NCBI GenBank assembly: GCA_964483455.1
Contig: CAZACK010000002.1
Location: 39,622-103,621, forward strand
Length of the DNA: 64,000 bases
Origin: CAYZJD01 sp964483455
GTDB taxonomy: Bacteria > Acidobacteriota > Terriglobia > Bryobacterales > Bryobacteraceae
Reading direction: 5' to 3'
The translations under genes and the position numbers were made by a program. Below are positions 7,260 through 15,570 of the stretch, piece by piece; the first letter of the stretch is position 1; each line of letters opens with the position of its first letter. A model generated the notes under the pieces. It ran no database searches and was not told the DNA's origin. It worked only from the letters and a program-made list of their open reading frames with translations.

Positions 7260-7862
7260 AGGCGAAATCCAGTCCTGAGTCGAGTGTGCGGCATGTTCCG
7301 CGCGCGATCAAGACTTTCACCCGATGGCCGGATGCGGTTTTGTACTGAGAGAATCGGGCTAAGGTGGGCGTGCGGACGCGCGCCGCGCCCGCCAAGCAGT
7401 ACTTTCTGACTAAGGTGAAGACTCCAGATTCGTCTTGGGCGGCCTCGTTGTTTCTTGAGCTTCGGTTTGCCCACCCGGCCTTGCTGTGACTCCAGGCCGA
7501 CCGCCGGTTCCATTACTGCTCCCGTTGGCCAAACGGAATTCAATCACAATCGGCGAGGATTTCTGGTCTGGGCGAGTGGACACGAACCACCGACCTCCTG
7601 GTCCCGAACCATCCCACCACGAAGAAAGAAGAGATAGGCGGGGCACAGCAGGATTGCCTAGGTTTGCGATGTATCGCGAGTCTTCAAAGGATTCCGTGGA
7701 CGCCGCACCGCCTCGGCGAGCGCCGGATCGTCAGCCGCCCGCGTCTTGAGAATCGTGGCGTCCTACACCACCACGGCTCCGTCCCTCTCTCCCGATCGTC
7801 CAGCGGCGGCGCCGTGACGCCGGCGTGTTTCGAGCTGGCGTGATGCACGAGACGCGGCAGAA
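7260..7862. other. Gene-poor stretch with decayed sequences
   Basis: No open frame here looks like a real gene. The stretch holds a tRNA-Pro 3' fragment (7564-7611). On the minus strand between about 7850 and 7690 there is a coding-like run (DATILKTRAADDPALAEAVR) directly downstream of an in-frame stop, with no start, which suggests a decayed gene of unknown family. Confidence 0.5.
7564..7611 (-). pseudogene. 3' fragment of tRNA-Pro (anticodon CGG)
   Basis: On the minus strand the 48 bases run from the 3' part of the anticodon stem through the loop TTCGGGA (anticodon CGG), stem CCAGG, variable loop AGGTC, the T-arm (GGTGGTTCGTGTCCAC) and the acceptor end down to an encoded CCA. Bacterial tRNA-Pro(CGG) genes have almost the same sequence here. 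The 5' half (acceptor strand, D-arm) is missing. One T-loop base differs from the usual GTTCGA, so it is unlikely to be functional. Such 3' tRNA pieces are commonly left by tRNA-targeting integrases. Confidence 0.7.
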
Positions 7863-8636
7863 TCAACGGGCTCCGGGCTGACCGGCCGCATCCGGCCACA
7901 TCGGCGTGACCATCCCGGCAAAATTGCGCGCGAGCAGCGCCGCGTCGGCGCGATCGAACTTCACACTGGGTAGCGCCGCCAGGTCGACGGTCGTAGCGCC
8001 CTGGAACAGGCGCAGGATGTCGACCCGGAAATCCAGCCGCGCCGGGCGGCTGTCCAGCGGCTCGCGGCGCAATTCGGTCGCGATGAGCCGGTAGTTCTCC
8101 TCGAATCCCACGTGATACACGAGCGGGACGCTTACGTTGCCCCGCAGGAGGGCGCCTTCGAACAACACGAACTTGTAGCCGACCTCCCAATTCCAGGCCA
8201 TGCGGCCGTTGGGATCCAGGTCTCCGCGTTGCGCCAGCGACTTGTTGGCGGCGGCATCCACGCCGATGCCAAACTCGATCCGCCGGTAGTTACGGCGCGG
8301 CACGTCGCGCAACACAATGCCAAAGGCGGCTTCGGCGCCGTCGAATCGCACCAGGTGATAACTGTCGGGTTCGGTGTACACGCCGGTTCCTCCCGTCAGC
8401 CGGATGTTGCTCAGAAAAAAATGGAAATCGCGCACCTTGAAACGACCCTCGCCCCCCGGGTTGGCATAGCGCAAATCGTTGAGCACCAGCGGCTCCGGAC
8501 CCACGAAGGGATGAAAGTACAGTGCAAGTTCAATCGGCTGAGCGGCGCGGTATCGCCACCAGCCCGTGATGCCGAGCAAGGCGGCCAGCGCGAACAGTAC
8601 CGGGATGACGTATTTTGCTCTGAGCATGCGATTCAC
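7863..8636 (-). CDS. mbnP: MbnP-type copper-binding periplasmic protein
   Basis: 257 residues with an N-terminal membrane or signal segment (YVIPVLFALAALLGITGWW), then a beta-rich domain. Family features visible: ELALYFHPFVG near residue 36, VRDFHFFLSNIRL near 69, DVPRRNYRRIEFGIGVD near 112, WNWEVGYKF near 148, and a late NFAGMVTPMW. In characterised MbnP a tryptophan is oxidised to kynurenine by its diheme partner MbnH and this enables Cu(I) binding; which Trp plays that role here I cannot tell. It is the last gene of a three-gene operon and overlaps the MbnH gene by 4 bp. No methanobactin precursor gene is nearby. Confidence 0.82.
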   Translation of the reverse strand: MNRMLRAKYVIPVLFALAALLGITGWWRYRAAQPIELALYFHPFVGPEPLVLNDLRYANPGGEGRFKVRDFHFFLSNIRLTGGTGVYTEPDSYHLVRFDGAEAAFGIVLRDVPRRNYRRIEFGIGVDAAANKSLAQRGDLDPNGRMAWNWEVGYKFVLFEGALLRGNVSVPLVYHVGFEENYRLIATELRREPLDSRPARLDFRVDILRLFQGATTVDLAALPSVKFDRADAALLARNFAGMVTPMWPDAAGQPGAR

Positions 8637-9769
8637 TTGCGCGCGAACGGATCCGAGAACCGTTCCGCGCTCACGAAGTCCTGGTCCGTCAGCGTATGCA
8701 GGAAGGCGATGATGGCCGCCTTCTCTGTCGCCGTCAGATGCAGGCTGATCCGTCCTGTCGCTCCCGTGCCGAGGTTGTCCGCCTCCACGATGAGGGGACT
8801 CAGCGTGCTGCTGTTCCTGATGCCGCCGTCGTAGTGATCCAGCACCTCCTCGAGCGTTTGGAAACGGCCATCGTGCATATAAGGCGCGGTGAGCGCGATG
8901 TTCCGCAACGATGGCGCCTTGAACAGCCCGCGATGCGCCGGGTTGCCGGTGACCGCCTGCAAGCCGGGCTGGAGGTGCTCCTCGTCATCGAGGCCATTGT
9001 TGGCGAAGCCGTCGTAGCGCGTGCTGAAGCCGCCGGTCAGGAACTGGCTGTGGCAGTCGATGCAGTTGGCGCCGCGCAGACTCACCTTGACGTCCGGGTG
9101 GGCCATGAACAGTTTCCGTCCCAGTTCCTCCTGCGGATTCAGCGTGATCTCGCCGCGCAGAAACCGGTCGTAGCGCGCATTGGACGAGATCAAGGTGCGT
9201 TCGAAGGTAGCTAGCGCGCGGGCGATTGCTGCCGCGCTGACTTCGCCGTAGGCCGTTTCGAACAGTTCCCGGTAGCTGGAGTCCGCAGACAGTTCGGCAA
9301 CCAGACGCCCCAGGTCCCGCGCCATTTCATCCGGGTGCTGGATCGGGGTCAGCGCCTGCTCCTCGAGCGTGGCGGCGCGCCCGTTCCAGAAGAAGCGCTG
9401 CGGTCCCCACATCAGGTTGGCCAGGCTCATGCTGTTGAACGCCAGCGGCTTGCCGGACACGCCGACGCTGGTCACACGGCCATCGGTGAACGCCAGGCGC
9501 TGGATATGGCAGGTCGAGCAGGACACTTTACCGTTCGCCGACAAGCGTGGATCGTAGAAGAGCCGCCGGCCGAGCTCCACCGCTTCCTCGGTCAGCGGGT
9601 TGTCGGCGGGCACCTGGAAGTGACCGAACACGAACGGCGCCGAGAAACCCCTCAGCGGGGTCGCTACCCGACGCTGTTGATTGCAGGCGCGCGTCGCCAG
9701 CGCTGCGAGCAACGCGGCAATCAACGCCGATGCCGCAACGGCAAGTCGCAAGCGGAACACACGCGTCAA
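8633..9769 (-). CDS. mbnH: Diheme cytochrome c peroxidase-like protein, MbnH type
   Basis: 378 residues. A single N-terminal signal/anchor (VAASALIAALLAALATRAC) precedes two heme c sites, CSTCH (about residue 83) and CIDCH (about 237), as in the bacterial diheme peroxidase/MauG superfamily. Other visible family motifs: LGRRLFYDPRLS, SLANLMWGPQRFFWNGRA, and PYMHDGRFQTLEEVLDHYDGG. The gene overlaps the MbnP gene by ATGA and the upstream lipoprotein gene by 4 bp. This pairing makes MbnH (post-translational Trp oxidation of MbnP) far more likely than a classical peroxidase. Confidence 0.85.
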   Translation of the reverse strand: MTRVFRLRLAVAASALIAALLAALATRACNQQRRVATPLRGFSAPFVFGHFQVPADNPLTEEAVELGRRLFYDPRLSANGKVSCSTCHIQRLAFTDGRVTSVGVSGKPLAFNSMSLANLMWGPQRFFWNGRAATLEEQALTPIQHPDEMARDLGRLVAELSADSSYRELFETAYGEVSAAAIARALATFERTLISSNARYDRFLRGEITLNPQEELGRKLFMAHPDVKVSLRGANCIDCHSQFLTGGFSTRYDGFANNGLDDEEHLQPGLQAVTGNPAHRGLFKAPSLRNIALTAPYMHDGRFQTLEEVLDHYDGGIRNSSTLSPLIVEADNLGTGATGRISLHLTATEKAAIIAFLHTLTDQDFVSAERFSDPFARK

Positions 9770-11088
9770 TGGTGGTGCACGAAGCCGGAGCCGAACAACG
9801 CCTCGATGTTCTCGACGCCCTTCTGGTAGCGCTCCTTGAAGCTGAGCCGTGCGATGCGTTCGCCGCTCCCGAGGTCGTGCACGGTGATCGAATGGTCGTT
9901 GACCTTGGCGATGAAATCGACATCGGTCGGATCGTTGTCGGCCTTGTTGCCGAGATTCAGCAGGTTGTTCTGTATCGCGATGACCTTGCGGCCGGCGGCG
10001 GTGGTGTAAAAGATCATGTGGTGGGCACCGGCCTCGGCCTTGATGTCCGCGCCCGAGGGAACCAGTTCAGGCAGGCCCGAGAGCTTATAGCGCTTCACGA
10101 CGCCGGGCACAGCGTGGCTGACGAACAGCTCGGTCTCGTTGCCGTAGAACTCCAGTGGGACGCCCGTACCCGCCTTCGTCCCGTCGTATGCCTTCACGGG
10201 GGCGCCGAAACTCTTGTCCGCCTGCTTGTACGGGATCTTCCAGGTTTCGAATCCGAACATCGTATTGACCAGCACCGCCGGCGCGACGCCCGGCACGATG
10301 CCAGGCCGCACAAAAAGTACCTCGACCGGCGACGACGGAAAGCCCACCGGCTTCGCGTCTTCGACGACGATGTTCTGGATCGGCTCGAAGGTGTTCAGGT
10401 CGATGACGGTGATCGCGTTGCCGACGCCGGTCGCAAGATCCGGGTGAACCGTGGAGCTGACCACCAGGCGATCCTGGTATGCCGAGATGCCGTGCGGATA
10501 CATGATGTGCGGCGCACCCTTGGCCACCGCGCTCTTGCGTGCCTGGATGATCTTGATCACCGCGTTGCTCTGTGGATCGAACACGCCGACCGAACCGCAG
10601 TCGGGCTGGTCCACGCCAGTGCCTCCCATGAACGTCACGAACATGTATTCCTTGCCATTGACGCTGTGCCAGATGATGTCTTCACCGACCTGTTGGCCGC
10701 CGGTATCGAGGCAATTGACGCCGTTAATCACCGCCGCCCCGCTGGCGTTGCGCGACAGGCCGATTTCGGCCAGGCTGCACTTGGGGTCCAGACCGGTCGA
10801 GTAGAGCCGCCCGTTGGGGCTGTAGTACAGGTGGTGCAATGGGAGCGCGAGGTTCGGAAGTTCGACCTGCTGAAGGATCGCACCGAAATTCGGCGCGTCC
10901 GGGTTCAACTCCACGATAGCGACGCTGTGGGCGGTGCCGAGCGTGGGCAGCCCACGCAGCAGCACCAGCGCCTGGCTCTCTTCAACATTGCGGCGCGCAG
11001 CGCCCTCCGGCTTGTCGGAACACCCTGGCATCATCAGCAGCACCCAGGCGTACAGGGGAAACACTCCGAGCTTTGTCGATTGGGACAT
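9766..11088 (-). CDS. Beta-propeller lipoprotein, first gene of the mbnH-mbnP operon
   Basis: 440 residues from the preferred ATG (complement 11086-11088), giving a lipoprotein signal that ends in LLMMPGCS (lipid on the Cys). An in-frame start 17 codons upstream (11139) lacks this logic. The mature chain repeats propeller-like units such as ELNPDAPNFG, VGVFDPQSNAVIKII, ITVIDLNTFEPIQNIVV and ITVHDLGSGERIARL, and contains clustered His near PHGISAY and AGAHHMIFYTT. It ends in VHHH. The shape suggests a periplasmic metal-related or electron-transfer protein; I know no established role for it with MbnH/MbnP. It is probably the promoter-proximal gene. Confidence 0.75.
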   Translation of the reverse strand: MSQSTKLGVFPLYAWVLLMMPGCSDKPEGAARRNVEESQALVLLRGLPTLGTAHSVAIVELNPDAPNFGAILQQVELPNLALPLHHLYYSPNGRLYSTGLDPKCSLAEIGLSRNASGAAVINGVNCLDTGGQQVGEDIIWHSVNGKEYMFVTFMGGTGVDQPDCGSVGVFDPQSNAVIKIIQARKSAVAKGAPHIMYPHGISAYQDRLVVSSTVHPDLATGVGNAITVIDLNTFEPIQNIVVEDAKPVGFPSSPVEVLFVRPGIVPGVAPAVLVNTMFGFETWKIPYKQADKSFGAPVKAYDGTKAGTGVPLEFYGNETELFVSHAVPGVVKRYKLSGLPELVPSGADIKAEAGAHHMIFYTTAAGRKVIAIQNNLLNLGNKADNDPTDVDFIAKVNDHSITVHDLGSGERIARLSFKERYQKGVENIEALFGSGFVHHH

Positions 11089-11553
11089 CGCAGATCTCCA
11101 GTTGTCAGCCACAATACTGCTTGCGAAGCCACAAGTCAAGGCTTCCTTGGGATGTTAGGATGTTTCGCTGCGCCGGTCCCGTTGGAGTCCAGAACTCGCG
11201 TTTCCTCTTCGGCCACCCCAAAATCAGCGTCAATCGCTTGAAATACAGCGGCTCCTTCTCAAGCGTTCCGCCTTCCGCGACCGGCGTTTACCGCTGCTGG
11301 GGGTGGGGCAGATGATGTCGTCTGCCAGGCCGGCCTGCCCCGCAAACACCTGGACTCGAACTCGTTCAGGCAGTCAGAGACCTGGAGCAGCGGAACGGAC
11401 ACCGGCCTGATGGTATCTCCATCTCCGGACCGGCCGTGGCGAAATCGCTCGCTCACCATCTGCCCGGCTCGACGGTGATGCGATCAAACGGCGGCTCCAG
11501 TGTCGCCCCGTGTGGCATCATTGGTTGTTGGAGCCTACCGCTAACCGCTCCTC
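11089..11553. other. Intergenic stretch between divergent operons
   Basis: No convincing gene. It must hold the promoters of the leftward mbn-type operon and of the rightward ABC operon. Short open frames in it have no family-like sequence and atypical composition. Confidence 0.5.
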
Positions 11554-12228
11554 ATGATCCAGCTCACCGGCGTCTCCAAGCAATTTGACGGCAAGCGGAA
11601 AGTCGTGGCGCTCGATGGCGTCACTCTCGGCGTCGAGCGCGGCGAGATGATTTCGATCATCGGCCCGTCGGGCTCGGGAAAATCGACGCTGCTGAACCTG
11701 ATCGGCGGGCTGGACCGGCCGACCGCGGGCGCCATCCGCATCGACGGCGCGAATCTCGACGGGATCTCCGACGACGAGCTGACCCGCATCCGCCGGGACA
11801 AGATCGGCTTCATCTTCCAGTTCTTCAACCTGCTGCCGACCCTGTCCTGCCTGGAGAACGTCTCGCTGCCCCTGCACCTGCGCGGCTGGCCGCGCAAGAA
11901 GATCGGCCAGCGCGCCCGGGAACTGCTGGACCTGGTGGGACTCGGCGGCCGCATGGATCACCTGCCCGACGAATTGTCCGGCGGCGAGCGCCAGCGGGTG
12001 GCCATCGCCAGGGCGCTGTCGATCTACCCGCCGATCCTGCTGGCCGACGAGCCGACCGGCAATCTGGATACGCAGACCGGCCAGGAGATCCTCAAGCTCA
12101 TCCACGACCTGCACGCACGGCTGGGATCGACGGTGCTGATCGTCACCCACGACTTGCAGGTCGCCGAAGGCTGCCCGCGCAGCATCACGCTGCGCGACGG
12201 GCGCATCGCCGGAGACGTGCGTCGATGA
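11554..12228 (+). CDS. ABC transporter ATP-binding protein, LolD/MacB type
   Basis: 224 residues. Walker A GPSGSGKST (about 37-45), Q-loop FIFQFFNLLPTL, ABC signature LSGGERQRVAIARAL, Walker B ILLADEPTGNLD and a switch His in VLIVTHDL are all present. FQFFNLLPTLSCLENV and the ADEPTGNLD form are typical of the LolD/FtsE/MacB group, which powers mechanical work on periplasmic proteins rather than classical transport. The GTG/ATG junction with the permease overlaps by 4 bp, so the two are a functional pair. Confidence 0.9.
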   Translation: MIQLTGVSKQFDGKRKVVALDGVTLGVERGEMISIIGPSGSGKSTLLNLIGGLDRPTAGAIRIDGANLDGISDDELTRIRRDKIGFIFQFFNLLPTLSCLENVSLPLHLRGWPRKKIGQRARELLDLVGLGGRMDHLPDELSGGERQRVAIARALSIYPPILLADEPTGNLDTQTGQEILKLIHDLHARLGSTVLIVTHDLQVAEGCPRSITLRDGRIAGDVRR

Positions 12229-14774
12229 TGCTGCTGAGGCTCCTCAGCCGGCAGTACGTGCGCCGGCACCTGCTGCGCACCCTGCTCACGCTGGCCGGAA
12301 TCGGTCTCGGAGTGGCGGTGTTCGTGGCGATGCATGCCGCCAACCGCTCGATCCTCGATTCGTTTGAGCGGACGGTGGACCAGATCGCCGGCGCCGCCGA
12401 ACTTCAGGTGACGGCGGGCGAGTTCGGATTTCCCGAGGAAGTGCTCGAGCGCGTGCAGGCCGTGGAAGAAGTGCGCGTCGCCGTCCCGGTGATCGAGGCG
12501 GCGGTGGACACCGGGCGGAAGGGTCAGGGCAATCTGCTGATCCTGGCGGTGGACATGACCGGCGACCGCAGCCTGCGCGACTACGACCTGGACAGCGGCC
12601 AGGAGGCCATCGTCGACGACCCGCTGGTGTTCTTGGCGCAGCCCGACTCGCTGATTGTCACCCGCGAGTTCGCCGAGAGAAACGGCCTGGCGGTGAACAG
12701 CCGGATTCCGCTGCTTACGATGGACGGGCCCAAAGAGTTCGTGGTGCGCGGCATCATGCGGCCGGGCGGCTTCGGCAAGGCCTTCGGCGGCAACCTCGCG
12801 GTGATGGACATTTATGCCGCGCAGAAGATGCTCGGGCGCGGACGGCGCTTCGACCGGATCGACATCGGCCTGCGCGAGGGCGTGACCCTGGAGCAGGGCG
12901 CGGCGGCCGTCCGCATCGCCCTCGGGCCGGGCTTCGAGGTGGAGCCGCCGTCGGCGCGGGGCGCTCATTTCGAAGCGCTCCTGCGCGGCTACACGATGTC
13001 GCTCAACATCTCCAGCCTGTTCGCGCTGTTCATCGGGATGTTCATCATCTACAACTCGTTCGCCATCGCCGTGACCCAGCGCCGGGCGGAGATCGGCATT
13101 CTGCGCGCGCTCGGGGCGACGCAGGGACAGATCCGCGCGCTGTTTCTCGGCGAGAGCGCGGTGGCCGGGCTGGCCGGCTCAGCCGCCGGAGTCGCCGCCG
13201 GCGCGGCGATGGCGCAGGCCAGCGCGCGCTTCATCGGCGGGCTGCTCCAGGACGTGTTCGGCGTGGCGCAGCAGGTGGAAGGGGCGCCGCTGGGGCTCGA
13301 TCTGATCGCCGGGGGAATCTTGCTGGGCGTGGCCGCGAGTATGGCGGCCGCCTGGATCCCGAGCCGCAGCGCGGCCCGCGTGGACCCGGTGCGCGCCCTC
13401 CAGAAGGGCAAGTACCAGGTGTTGTCGGCGGGCGAGAACCTGCGGCGGCGCGCGGCCGGCGCCGTCGCCCTGGCCGCCTCGCTCGGCTGCTTGTGGATCG
13501 CCCGCTCCGAGGCGGTCTTCTACGCCGGCTACCTCTTGATGGTGGCCGCCGCAGTGCTCTTCGCCCCCACGCTGTCCCTCTGGCTGTCGAAGGCGCTGCG
13601 GCCGCCGCTGAAGTGGCTGAGGCCGGTGGAAGGCGCGCTGGCGGCCGACAGCCTGATTCAGGCGCCGCGGCGCACCTCGGCCACCGTGGCCGCGGTGATG
13701 CTCTCGCTGGCGATGGTCGTCGGCTTCGCCGGCATGGCCCAAACCATCTACGATTCGGTCACCGAGTGGATGGACTCGACGCTCAACCCGGACCTGTTCG
13801 TCACCGCGTCTCCGAACCTCTCGCTGCGCGCCTTTTCCTTCCCCGAATCCTTCTGCCGGGAAATCGCGGCCGTCGAAGGCGTCGAGGAAGCGCAGTTTGT
13901 CCGGAACGCCCGCGTTCTCTTCCGCGGCGCGCCGGTGTCGGTCGTCTCCGTCGAGGTGGACCGGCTGGCGGGAAGAGTGACCCGGAGGGCGCTGGTGGGC
14001 GACACGCAAGAAATGTACCGGCTGGCCGCGCAGGGCAAGGGGGCGATCGTCTCCGACAGTTTTTCCGAGCTCCGGAGAGTGCGCTTCGGGGAGACGATCG
14101 AGCTGCCCACACCGCGCGGGCTGTTGCGGCTGCCGGTCGTCGGCATTGTCCGCGACTACACCAACCAGCAGGGCAGCGTGCTGATCGACCGCGCCGTCTA
14201 CAAACACTGGTGGAGCGACGACACGGTGGGCGTGTTGCGCCTCTACCTCAAGCCCGGCGCCTCCCCCGCCGAGGTCAAGCGGCGCATTCTCGGACGATTC
14301 TCGGGCCTGCGGCGGCTGTTCGTGCTCGAAAACGGGGAAGTCCGCCGGGAAGTGCTCCGGCTCACGGATCAGTGGTTCGGAATGACGTACAACCAGATCG
14401 CGGTGGCGGTGCTCGTGGCCGTGCTCGGGATCGTCAACACACTGACGGTGTCGATCACCGACCGGCGGCGCGAGCTCGGCGTCCTCCAGTCCGTCGGCGG
14501 GCTGCGCCGCCAGGTGCGGCGCACGGTGTGGATGGAGGCGGTGGCCATCGGCTTTCTCGGCTTGATCCTCGGCCTTGGCCTGGGCGCGGTCAACCTTTTC
14601 TACACGCTGGAGCTGACCCATTGGGTGGGCGGGCTACGCGTCCAATACCAATACCCGTGGGAGATCGCCGGGCTGCTCGTGTCGGGCATGCTGCTGGTGG
14701 CTTTTCTGTCGGCCCTCTGGCCGGCCGAATCGGCGGTGCGCGGCTCGCTCGTGGGGGCTTTGGAGTATGAATAG
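12225..14774 (+). CDS. FtsX/MacB-type ABC permease with two FtsX units
   Basis: 849 residues. An N-terminal anchor helix (HLLRTLLTLAGIGLGVAVFV) is followed by a MacB-like periplasmic core, a first FtsX unit of three helices near 260-385 (LFALFIGMFIIYNSFAIAV and RRAEIGILRALGAT), a second anchor region near 415-450, a second periplasmic core, and a second FtsX unit near 720-845 (AVLVAVLGIVNTLTVSI, RRRELGVLQSVGG). One polypeptide therefore carries both halves that LolC and LolE supply separately. It probably extracts a lipid or lipoprotein from the inner membrane and hands it to the LolA-like protein encoded next. Confidence 0.88.
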   Translation: MMLLRLLSRQYVRRHLLRTLLTLAGIGLGVAVFVAMHAANRSILDSFERTVDQIAGAAELQVTAGEFGFPEEVLERVQAVEEVRVAVPVIEAAVDTGRKGQGNLLILAVDMTGDRSLRDYDLDSGQEAIVDDPLVFLAQPDSLIVTREFAERNGLAVNSRIPLLTMDGPKEFVVRGIMRPGGFGKAFGGNLAVMDIYAAQKMLGRGRRFDRIDIGLREGVTLEQGAAAVRIALGPGFEVEPPSARGAHFEALLRGYTMSLNISSLFALFIGMFIIYNSFAIAVTQRRAEIGILRALGATQGQIRALFLGESAVAGLAGSAAGVAAGAAMAQASARFIGGLLQDVFGVAQQVEGAPLGLDLIAGGILLGVAASMAAAWIPSRSAARVDPVRALQKGKYQVLSAGENLRRRAAGAVALAASLGCLWIARSEAVFYAGYLLMVAAAVLFAPTLSLWLSKALRPPLKWLRPVEGALAADSLIQAPRRTSATVAAVMLSLAMVVGFAGMAQTIYDSVTEWMDSTLNPDLFVTASPNLSLRAFSFPESFCREIAAVEGVEEAQFVRNARVLFRGAPVSVVSVEVDRLAGRVTRRALVGDTQEMYRLAAQGKGAIVSDSFSELRRVRFGETIELPTPRGLLRLPVVGIVRDYTNQQGSVLIDRAVYKHWWSDDTVGVLRLYLKPGASPAEVKRRILGRFSGLRRLFVLENGEVRREVLRLTDQWFGMTYNQIAVAVLVAVLGIVNTLTVSITDRRRELGVLQSVGGLRRQVRRTVWMEAVAIGFLGLILGLGLGAVNLFYTLELTHWVGGLRVQYQYPWEIAGLLVSGMLLVAFLSALWPAESAVRGSLVGALEYE

Positions 14775-15570
14775 CAGAAACCTCCGCCGGCGCACCCAGG
14801 CGCCAGGGAGTCTTGCCGCTTTGGTTTTCTTGGCGTGTTGCTGTCCCGGCGGTGAGTCTGTTTTTGCGCAGGATGCTCGAGGGATCGTCGAAGAGGCGCA
14901 GCGGCGCACGCAATCCGAATCCCAGCGCTACGAGGGCACTCTCCAGGTCATCAACGCTAAGGGAAAGATCACCGAGAAGCGCTGGCAGTACGAGCGGATC
15001 GGCTCGCACGGCGCCAGCAAGGCCCTGCTGCGGTTCACCGCGCCCGCCGAGGTGAAGGGCGTGGCGCTGCTGATCCACAACCACCCGGAGCGCGCCTCCG
15101 ACCAGTGGATGTGGACGCCCGCGCTCCAGCGCGACCGGCGGATCGCGCTCCAGGACCGCTCCACCCGCTTCTTCGGCACCGACTTCACCTTCGAGGACCT
15201 GGAGGAACGCGACGTCGAGCAATACGACTACAGCCTGGTCGGCGAGGAGCCGATCGACGGGGCCGACTGCTGGAAACTCGAATCGCGTCCCCGCAAGACC
15301 AGGTCCTCGCAATACACTCACTCCTACCTTTGGATCCGCAAGGACAACTACGCCTTCGCGCTCATCGAGGGATGGAAGAAGGACCGCGCCGTGCGGCGCG
15401 TTCACTACCGGCGCTTCGAGAAGGTCGCGGGCGTCTGGACGGCGCGGCAGCTCGAAGTCACCGACGCCCAACAGAACAGCAGGACGATTCTGCGCCTGGA
15501 GAAGCTCGAATACAACGTCCCGATGAAGGACGAGGACTTCACGTTGCAGGCGCTGCGCCGCGAGTCATGA
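14767..15570 (+). CDS. LolA-like outer membrane lipoprotein-sorting protein
   Basis: 267 residues, overlapping the permease by 8 bp. A signal peptide ends near ESVFAQ. The mature protein (YEGTLQVINAKGKITEKRWQ, then RFTAPAEVKGVALLIHNHP, MWTPALQRDRRIAL, FFGTDFTFEDLEERD) matches the LolA-like periplasmic carriers of the 'outer membrane lipoprotein-sorting protein' family (Pfam LolA_like type), half-open beta barrels that shuttle lipid or lipoprotein. In many bacteria this family stands beside exporters of lipids rather than LolCDE. The partner genes on both sides support the same role here. Confidence 0.82.
   Translation: MNSRNLRRRTQAPGSLAALVFLACCCPGGESVFAQDARGIVEEAQRRTQSESQRYEGTLQVINAKGKITEKRWQYERIGSHGASKALLRFTAPAEVKGVALLIHNHPERASDQWMWTPALQRDRRIALQDRSTRFFGTDFTFEDLEERDVEQYDYSLVGEEPIDGADCWKLESRPRKTRSSQYTHSYLWIRKDNYAFALIEGWKKDRAVRRVHYRRFEKVAGVWTARQLEVTDAQQNSRTILRLEKLEYNVPMKDEDFTLQALRRES

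Noticed and set aside
4773..7409. Very long plus-strand open frame (878 codons) opposite the hydantoinase gene
   Set aside because: Its sequence is Arg/Ala/His-rich low-complexity, the mirror of a real high-GC gene; the minus strand has clear HyuA motifs.
7690..7850. Transposase remnant next to the tRNA fragment
   Set aside because: The minus-strand coding-like piece has no DDE or HUH motif and cannot be tied to an IS family.
8633..9769. Classical cytochrome c peroxidase (CcpA)
   Set aside because: The 4-bp overlap with an MbnP-type gene and the sequence layout favour MbnH; hydrogen peroxide detoxification is not needed to explain it.
11259..11459. Minus-strand ORF of 66 codons in the gap before the ABC operon
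   Set aside because: No recognisable motif, no RBS, atypical composition; chance ORF.
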